Below, one piece after another: positions 9,901 to 18,900 of a DNA stretch of 64,000 bases (position 1 is its first letter; the number at the start of each line of letters is the position of its first letter). This DNA comes from Leuctra nigra (taxonomy: Eukaryota > Arthropoda > Insecta > Plecoptera > Leuctridae). The position numbers and the translations under genes are program-made. The notes beneath the pieces are model-generated. The model had not been told where the DNA came from, ran no database searches, and saw only the letters and a list, made by a program, of their open reading frames with translations. Location of the stretch: the NCBI GenBank assembly GCA_934045905.1, contig OW203769.1, forward strand, positions 18,631,705 through 18,695,704, given 5' to 3'.

Positions 9901-12900
9901 AAACTCTTCAATTGCGATTAACTTACGATTGCCTGGCTTAAGGTGATTCGTCGAAATTACAAATCCCAGGTAGTCAATCTCTTCCTTTCCAAATTCACAT
10001 TTTGACAATTTGCAAGTCAAACCGGCTTTTTGCAATGCGGCAAAAACAAGTGTTAAACGCTGGATCATTTCGGTCCAAGATGACGCAGGGATCAATATAT
10101 CGTCCAGATAACAGAGAGCAATCGTGTTACGCAAATCTCCTAACGCTATGTTCATGGCACGTTGAAATTCACTAGGAGCATTGGTCAAACCAAACATCAT
10201 GCGTTCGAACTGACCGGTTGTATCTGGCGTTACAAAGGCGGTTTTCTCCTTTGCAGAATCTGCTAACGGAATTTGCAGATATCCATGTGCGAGATCAAGT
10301 ACAGCATACATCTTACTGTTCGATAGACGTTCCAACATGTCGTCTACGTTCGGAAGGGCAAATTTCATCTTGACGGTCTGGAGGTTCAAACGGCGATAGT
10401 CAACTACCATACGATATTCACCTGTTTTCTTTCGGACTAATAGAACAGGACTAGCATACGGGGAACGAGTATCGGTAACTATTCCGTTTTGCTTCCACTC
10501 CTTTACGATCTTGTTTATCTCGTCGCGTTCTTGTGCAGTAGTCTTGTACGGTCTAGAAGCTACGGGTTTACTTCCTTCTTGTTCAAGAATCTCCATTTTT
10601 ACAATGTTTGTGCATCCTAGTTCATGCATGTTTGTAGCAAAACAGTCACGATACGTATTAACTAGTTCCAAAAGTTCTGATTTTTCAGTTTCAGTAATCT
10701 TCGGTCCTACTTTCAAGTCTGCAATCTTGATCGGTTCGGGAAGATCAGCGGGAAGATCATCGTCTTCACTTATCGTATAAATATCTTCTACTATGTCGGC
10801 TCGCGTCATGCATTGATCTTTGCGAACTTGTTGGTCTTCATTTGTCATGTTTACTACAGGAATAGTAGTTTTACCGTATTTCAATTCAAATAAAGCATGA
10901 CTTGTGTCATACTTAGCGTTACCACAGACTATGAACGAATTATCATAATCTGATGCAGGGGCTTGTACATTGATAAAACTAACCGAGTTTCGTGGAATTA
11001 GTTCATCATTTACAGCTTTCAATGGTAATCGGTTTGACGTAATCGAAAGATTGAAGTTGCGAAACATTTCATCTTCTCGATATGCGATGACAAAATCGTT
11101 GTCGACTTTCGCATACGCAATGTGCGGCAGGTCAAGCCATGTTCGTCCAATCAGCATACTGACAGAGAGCGCTGTGTCAGGCACTACTAAAATAGTAACA
11201 TTCTCTGCAGTTACACCATCAATTGTAATTTTACGTGTTACCTTTCCTAAAGGCTGCGTTGCTTTGTCAATATTTCCGAAACCATACAAAGACGATGTTG
11301 ATTCTTCTAGAACCATACCACATTTCAGTGCTGTTGTTGCACGCATTATACAACTAGAAGAACCTGAATCCATAAATACCGTGATTTGATGATTATCAAT
11401 GAAAGCATTCTTCAAGTACTTGCTTGAAGTGTTACCATCTTGCATATTATTAACTTGGCTTACTACGTCATTAGCTGAGCTTGCGGAAGATGACGATTTA
11501 ACTGATGCGCTTCCGGATGAAGTGACTTGACAGTGTTTCTGCGTGTGTCCCGTACCACGACATTTCACACAGAAAAGGGTCCTCTTGGGATCGGGACAGT
11601 CCTTACTAAAATGTCCGTACCGGTTGCAATTGAAGCAAAGCGATTCTCCTGATTGATTTTTAAGGGGTAATTGCTTTTTATCGCATTGTTTCGATTTAGT
11701 CGGTGACGGAACTTCGGTCTTTGCTCTGTCTTGAGAATAATTTTTTTGCGAAGTTTGCGGATTTTCTGTTCGCGATGGTGCTTTAAAATCTCTTGGTTTT
11801 GCAAATTTGTCATATCTGTCGTTTTCAAGTTTCTCAAATTTTTTTAGATCATGATAAAATTCGTCAATATCATAATGATTACAACTCATTAGCATTGCGC
11901 TAACACTCTTAGACCACAGTCCTACTAAGATTTGGTGTTTAGATTCTTCAAAGGATAGTTCTAATTGCATACAATATTGTGATTTTTTGTGAAAATACGA
12001 AGATGAGCTTTCTCCTTTCTTTTGACTCAATTCTTGGATTTTTTTCCAAAGATCAGCTTTACTGCTAGTTGATGTTATGAATGTTTTTTTGGAAACGGAT
12101 TTTAAACTCTTCCCAGTTAGGAATATCAGCTTTTCGTGCATTATACCAATGCAGGGCGGATCCTGTTAAATGGCTCTTCGCATTTTCTAGTGTAAAACTT
12201 GATGGCCATTTGTGTAACATTGCAGTAGTTTCAACTGACTCTAGCCAATTCTTTGCTTTGAAACTCGTGCCCTCTTCGAAAACTTTGATATTCTTTGTAA
12301 GATCTGGCATTACATGATAGTTAGTGGATTGCGAACTTACAGTTTTGCTGAGAATGTTCATATACATTTCATCTCGTCGTCTGTTCTCTTCCAACATAAT
12401 CTTGATGAAATCTGTGGCATTCATGTTGTTGTCAGGTGTATTGATGTTTTCGGTCAAATAGTTGTCGGTAGTAGTTTCATCATAGATTTCATTTACTTCT
12501 TGATCATCATCATTTTCATGTTGCAAAGCGGCTGCATTTGCCAGAATCTCCAACGATGTAGACATCGAGTTATGTCTTCTCTTGAATATCCGAATTAGAT
12601 AAATTTATAATCCCACACTTCTGAATTGTTAAAGGCTTACTATCGGGCTACAGTTTCCTTTACGGTTTTTGGGCGTCGAATAATAATTACATCGGTATTT
12701 ATATAATTATTATAGTTTAATTTCACAAGGACATTACATCTTATCAAACTTCCATTTCAAGACAACTTCCAACAATTAACTTTTCTCTCTTCTTTTGTTC
12801 TTTAAAATTACTACAGCTTGCAAACCTAACAAACACATGAACTACTTTATCGACATACAGTCTGGCCAACATTAATAGCTAACAGGTTCAAAAGTTATTT

Positions 12901-15900
12901 ATTTAGAAAATATAATCACAAATGATAACGTTTTAGTACAGCATCGTCGTTCTGCTTGACAAGTTACAGTGACAAACTCTAACCTCTGTTGCATGACATC
13001 AAAGAGAGTGAATGCATGCATCTGAACGATCTGAAGAAATGTGAACTTGATTATACTCGCCATTGCGAAGCCCGCTAGCAGCTCGGATGTGGATGCTGTG
13101 GATCGCAACTTCGCCCTCCCCATGTGGAGTCTCCGCCATGACAGGTCCTGCTCGTCGGTGTTCTTCTGCAAGCAGGATAACATGACATGCGGCTGCTGTC
13201 ATCAACTAGGCAGTGATAGAAACAAGAAGCGCGCTAGCAGCTCGGATGTGGATGCCGTGGATCGCAACTTCGCCCTCCACATGTGGAGTCTCCGCCATGA
13301 CAGGTCCTGCTCGTCGGTGTTCTTCTACAAGCAGGATAACATGACATGCGGCTGCTGTCATCAACTAGGCAGTGATAGAAACAAGAAGCCCGCTAGCAGC
13401 TCGGATGTGGATCGCAACTTCGCCCTCCACATGTGGAGTCTCCGCCATGACAGGTCCTGCTCGTCGGTGTTCTTCTGCAAGCAGGATAACATGACATGCA
13501 GCTGCTGTCATCAACTAGGCAGTGATAGAAACAAGAAGCCCGCTAGCAGCTCGGATGTGGATGCTGTGGATCGCAACTTCGCCCTCCCCATGTGTGTTAG
13601 CTATTAATGTTGGCCAGACTGTATGTCGATAAAGTAGTTCATGTGTTTGTTAGGTTTGCAAGCTGTAGTAATTTTAAAGAACAAAAGAAGAGAGAAAAGT
13701 TAATTGTTGGAAGTTGTCTTGAAATGGAAGTTTGATAAGATGTAATGTCCTTGTGAAATTAAACAATAATAATTATATAAATACCGATGTAATTATTATT
13801 CGACGCCCAAAAACCGTAAAGGAAACTGTAGCCCGATAGTAAGCCTTTAACAATTCAGAAGTGTGGGATTATAAATTTATCTAATTCGGATATTCAAGAG
13901 AAGACATAACTCGATGTCTACATCGTTGGAGATTCTGGCAAATGCAGCCGCTTTGCAACATGAAAATGATGATGATCAAGAAGTAAATGAAATCTATGAT
14001 GAAACTACTACCGACAACTATTTGACCGAAAACATCAATACACCTGACAACAACATGAATGCCACAGATTTCATCAAGATTATGTTGGAAGAGAACAGAC
14101 GACGAGATGAAATGTATATGAACATTCTCAGCAAAACTGTAAGTTCGCAATCCACTAACTATCATGTAATGCCAGATCTTACAAAGAATATCAAAGTTTT
14201 CGAAGAGGGCACGAGTTTCAAAGCAAAGAATTGGCTAGAGTCAGTTGAAACTACTGCAATGTTACACAAATGGCCATCAAGTTTTACACTAGAAAATGCG
14301 AAGAGCCATTTAACAGGATCCGCCCTGCATTGGTATAATGCACGAAAAGCTGATATTCCTAACTGGGAAGAGTTTAAAATCCGTTTCCAAAAAACATTCA
14401 TAACATCAACTAGCAGTAAAGCTGATCTTTGGAAAAAAATCCAAGAATTGAGTCAAAAGAAAGGAGAAAGCTCATCTTCGTATTTTCACAAAAAAATCAC
14501 AATATTGTATGCAATTAGAACTATCCTTTGAAGAATCTAAACACCAAATCTTAGTAGGACTGTGGTCTAAGAGTGTTAGCGCAATGCTAATGAGTTGTAA
14601 TCATTATGATATTGACGAATTGTATCATGATCTAAAAAAATTTGAGAAACTTGAAAACGACAGATATGACAAATTTGCAAAACCAAGAGATTTTAAATCA
14701 CCATCGCGAACAGAAAATCCGCAAACTTCGCAAAAAAATGATTCTCAAGACAGAGCAAAGACCGAAGTTCCGTCACCGACTAAATCGAAACAATGCGATA
14801 AAAAGCAATTACCCCTTAAAAATCAATCAGGAGAATCGCTTTGCTTCAATTGCAACCGGTACGGACATTTTAGTAAGGACTGTCCCGATCCCAAGAGGAC
14901 CCTTTTCTGTGTGAAATGTCGTGGTACGGGACACACGCAGAAACACTGTCAAGTCACTTCATCCGGAAGCGCATCAGTTAAATCGTCATCTTCCGCAAGC
15001 TCAGCTAATGACGTAGTAAGCCAAGTTAATAATATGCAAGATGGTAACACTTCAAGCAAGTACTTGAAGAATGCTATCATTGATAATCATCAAATCACGG
15101 TATTTATGGATTCAGGTTCTTCTAGTTGTATAATGCGTGCAACAACAGCACTGAAATGTGGTATGGTTCTAGAAGAATCAACATCGTCTTTGTATGGTTT
15201 CGGAAATATTGACAAAGCAACGCAGCCTTTAGGAAAGGTAACACGTAAAATTACTATTGATGGTGTAACTGCAGAGAATGTTACTATTTTAGTAGTGCCT
15301 GACACAGCGCTCTCTGTCAGTATGCTGATTGGACGAACATGGCTTGATCTGCCGCACATTGCGTATGCGAAAGTCGACAACGATTTTGTCATCGCATATC
15401 GAGAAGATGAAATGTTTCGCAACTTCAATCTTTCGATTACGTCAAACCGATTACCATTGAAAGCTGTAAATGATGAACTAATTCCACGAAACTCGGTTAG
15501 TTTTATCAATGTACAAGCCCCTGCATCAGATTATGATAATTCGTTCATAGTCTGTGGTAACGCTAAGTATGACACAAGTCATGCTTTATTTGAATTGAAA
15601 TACGGTAAAACTACTATTCCTGTAGTAAACATGACAAATGAAGACCAACAAGTTCGCAAAGATCAATGCATGACGCGAGCCGACATAGTAGAAGATATTT
15701 ATACGATAAGTGAAGACGATGATCTTCCCGCTGATCTTCTCGAACCGATCAAGATTGCAGACTTGAAAGTAGGACCGAAGATTACTGAAACTGAAAAATC
15801 AGAACTTTTGGAACTAGTTAATACGTATCGTGACTGTTTTGCTACAAACATGCATGAACTAGGATGCACAAACATTGTAAAAATGGAGATTCTTGAACAA

Positions 15901-18900
15901 GAAGGAAGTAAACCCGTAGCTTCTAGACCGTACAAGACTACTGCACAAGAACGCGACGAGATAAACAAGATCGTAAAGGAGTGGAAGCAAAAAGGAATAG
16001 TTACCGATACTCGTTCCCCGTATGCTAGTCCTGTTCTATTAGTCCGAAAGAAAACAGGTGAATATCGTATGGTAGTTGACTATCGCCGTTTGAACCTCCA
16101 GACCGTCAAGATGAAATTTGCCCTTCCGAACGTAGACGACATGTTGGAACGTCTATCGAACAGTAAGATGTATGCTGTACTTGATCTCGCACATGGATAT
16201 CTGCAAATTCCGTTAGCAGATTCTGCAAAGGAGAAAACCGCCTTTGTAACGCCAGATACAACCGGTCAGTTCGAACGCATGATGTTTGGTTTGACCAATG
16301 CTCCTAGTGAATTTCAACGTGCCATGAACATAGCGTTAGGAGATTTGCGTAACACGATTGCTCTCTGTTATCTGGACGATATATTGATCCCTGCGTCATC
16401 TTGGACCGAAATGATCCAGCGTTTAACACTTGTTTTTGCCGCATTGCAAAAAGCCGGTTTGACTTGCAAATTGTCAAAATGTGAATTTGGAAAGGAAGAG
16501 ATTGACTACCTGGGATTTGTAATTTCGACGAATCACCTTAAGCCAGGCAATCGTAAGTTAATCGCAATTGAAGAGTTTCCAAAGCCGAAGAACGTTCACG
16601 AGATACGGCGTTGGTTAGGTTTGACAGGTTTCTTTCGTCGTTTTATTCCGCATTACGCACGAATAGCCGAACCGTTATCAAGACTAACTCGGAAAAGTGA
16701 AGCTTTTGTATGGAATACTGAACAAGACCAAGCATTCGATGATCTAAAAAGCGCGTTAGTATCGAAACCGACTCTGATGTTGTACAACCCTGCAGCCCGA
16801 ACGGAAGTTCACACCGACGCTTCAGCAGATGGCTTGGGAGGGATGCTACTTCAAGAAGGCACTGATGGAAAACTGCATCTAGTGTATTGTGTCTCGAAGA
16901 AGACAACGTCTGTAGAACACAACTATCATTCGTCAAAACTAGAACTCATGGCAATAGTCTGGACATTGGATAGACTGCGTCAATTTCTGTTGCCCCTCGA
17001 GTTCACAATCATAACGGATTGTCAATCACTTGTCTACATGAATACTCACAAGACCCTGAACCCGCAAATTGCACGTTGGTACAATCTGATCCAAGAGTTT
17101 AATATTCGAGAGATTCGTCATCGCCCTGGTATTAAATTGAATCACGTAGACGCATTGAGTCGCGCTCCGTCCGAAGAAGCAACCGACACAATGGAGAACA
17201 TTATTGAATCACGATTCGATGTGTTCTTGACACTGAACACAGAAGACCACGTCCTTATGATTCAGCATGGAGACGCCGATCTGCAAGAATTGATAAGAAT
17301 CTTGAAGAAAGAAGATGAAGAACGAACATCACAAGAACAAGATCGCGTGAAGCACTTCAAACTACAGAATGACCGACTGTACAGAATCGTAACGAACAAA
17401 GATGGAACAACTCGATATCTTTACGTCATGCCTAAATCGATGAGAAAAAGTCTTGCTGTTAAATTTCATGACCTTTCTGGACATTTTTCAGTAGATCGAG
17501 TAGTCGCAAGAATCACTGAGCTGTACTGGTTTGCCTACATCCGCAGATACATCCGACAACACATCCACATGTGCGCGGAGTGCATACTGTACAAGAGTAG
17601 AGGAGGTAAGACACCAGGACTTCTGCATCCGATTCCACCTGGTAAGCGACCATTTGCTACAATCCATTTGGACCATTTAGGCCCCTTTATCAAAAGCTCA
17701 AAAGGAAACCAAGAACTTCTTGTATTAACTGACAATTTAACAAAATTTGTCAAGCTATATCCACTGAGAGACACTTCAGTGAAGAATGTTTTACGTTCAA
17801 TGGAAGAATTTGTCATGGACAAAGGTTACCCGACCAGAGTAATAACAGATCGAGGATCATGTTTCACTGCTCAGAAATTCACAGATTTTTGTGAGCACAA
17901 TGGGATTCATCACACTCTAAATTCGCCGAGACATCCACACGGAAATGGTCAGGTAGAGCGTGTTAATCGTACTCTAATACCACTGATCTCCATCGCGATT
18001 GAGGATCATGCTCAACGAGATTGGGACAAAAGCATCAAGAGAATCGAGAGAGACGTGAACACCGCCGCCAACAAAACCACCGGTAAGAGTCCCTTTGAAC
18101 TCCTGCATGGTTATTCGCCGATATTTCATGATGGGCTTCTGAGGACCCTGACGACTGATGATCAGTACGACACCTGGCAAAGTTCCGCTGAACTACAAAC
18201 GTCAGCCCGAGCAAGAATTATTGAAATGCAAGGTGACATGAAGGATCGTTATGACAAGCGACATTTCGTAGGAATCAAGTACGTACCGGGAGAAATTGTA
18301 TTTATGAAGAAAGCCCCAACAGCAACAGGACAACCGACAAAAACGCAAGCAAAGTATCGCGGACCCCTAGTGATAACAGCAGTATTGCCGGGAGATACAT
18401 ACAAAGTTGCGGATTTGGAAGAAGGAAAAACAGGCTATTTTTATAGTTCAACTGCACATGTTTCTCAGTTGAAGCCTTGGAAGAATGAATGTATGGAGGA
18501 AGAAAATGAAAGTGAAGAAGAAGACGACGTAGAAACTAATCCAGTAAATGAAAAGCGCGTTCGTAGACAGCCAGATTATTTGAAAGATTATGTTATTGAT
18601 TAATTTGATTATTTTATTGTGTTTAACTTCATAATTTGTAAAACTGGACATGTTTTCTTGATCGAGGTCGATCAATTTCAGGTTGGCCGAGTGTTAGCTA
18701 TTAATGTTGGCCAGACTGTATGTCGATAAAGTAGTTCATGTGTTTGTTAGGTTTGCAAGCTGTAGTAATTTTAAAGAACAAAAGAAGAGAGAAAAGTTAA
18801 TTGTTGGAAGTTGTCTTGAAATGGAAGTTTGATAAGATGTAATGTCCTTGTGAAATTAAACAATAATAATTATATAAATACCGATGTAATTATTATTCGA

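Larger units (their letters stand above)
7530..12884 (-). mobile_element. Ty3/gypsy-type LTR retrotransposon, element 1
   Basis: It is 5355 bp with 258-bp LTRs (7530-7787 and 12627-12884) that read identical, TG..CA ends, and a GGTT 4-bp target duplication (7526-7529 and 12885-12888). It lies in intron 2 of Orai copy 2, in the same orientation as the gene. No standard TGG primer-binding site follows the 5' LTR and no clear polypurine tract precedes the 3' LTR. Element 2 is the same length. Confidence 0.93.

Noticed and set aside
10511..11389. Opposite-strand frames of 89-139 codons within the LTR elements (also at 15090-17822)
   Set aside because: They mirror each other in both elements and overlap pol antisense. 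No domain or start context supports them.
13041..13607. Plus-strand Cys-rich repeat protein (MWSLRHDRSCSSVFFCKQ...)
   Set aside because: This is the antisense of the Orai exon 2 array. The Cys pattern is a by-product of the reverse complement.
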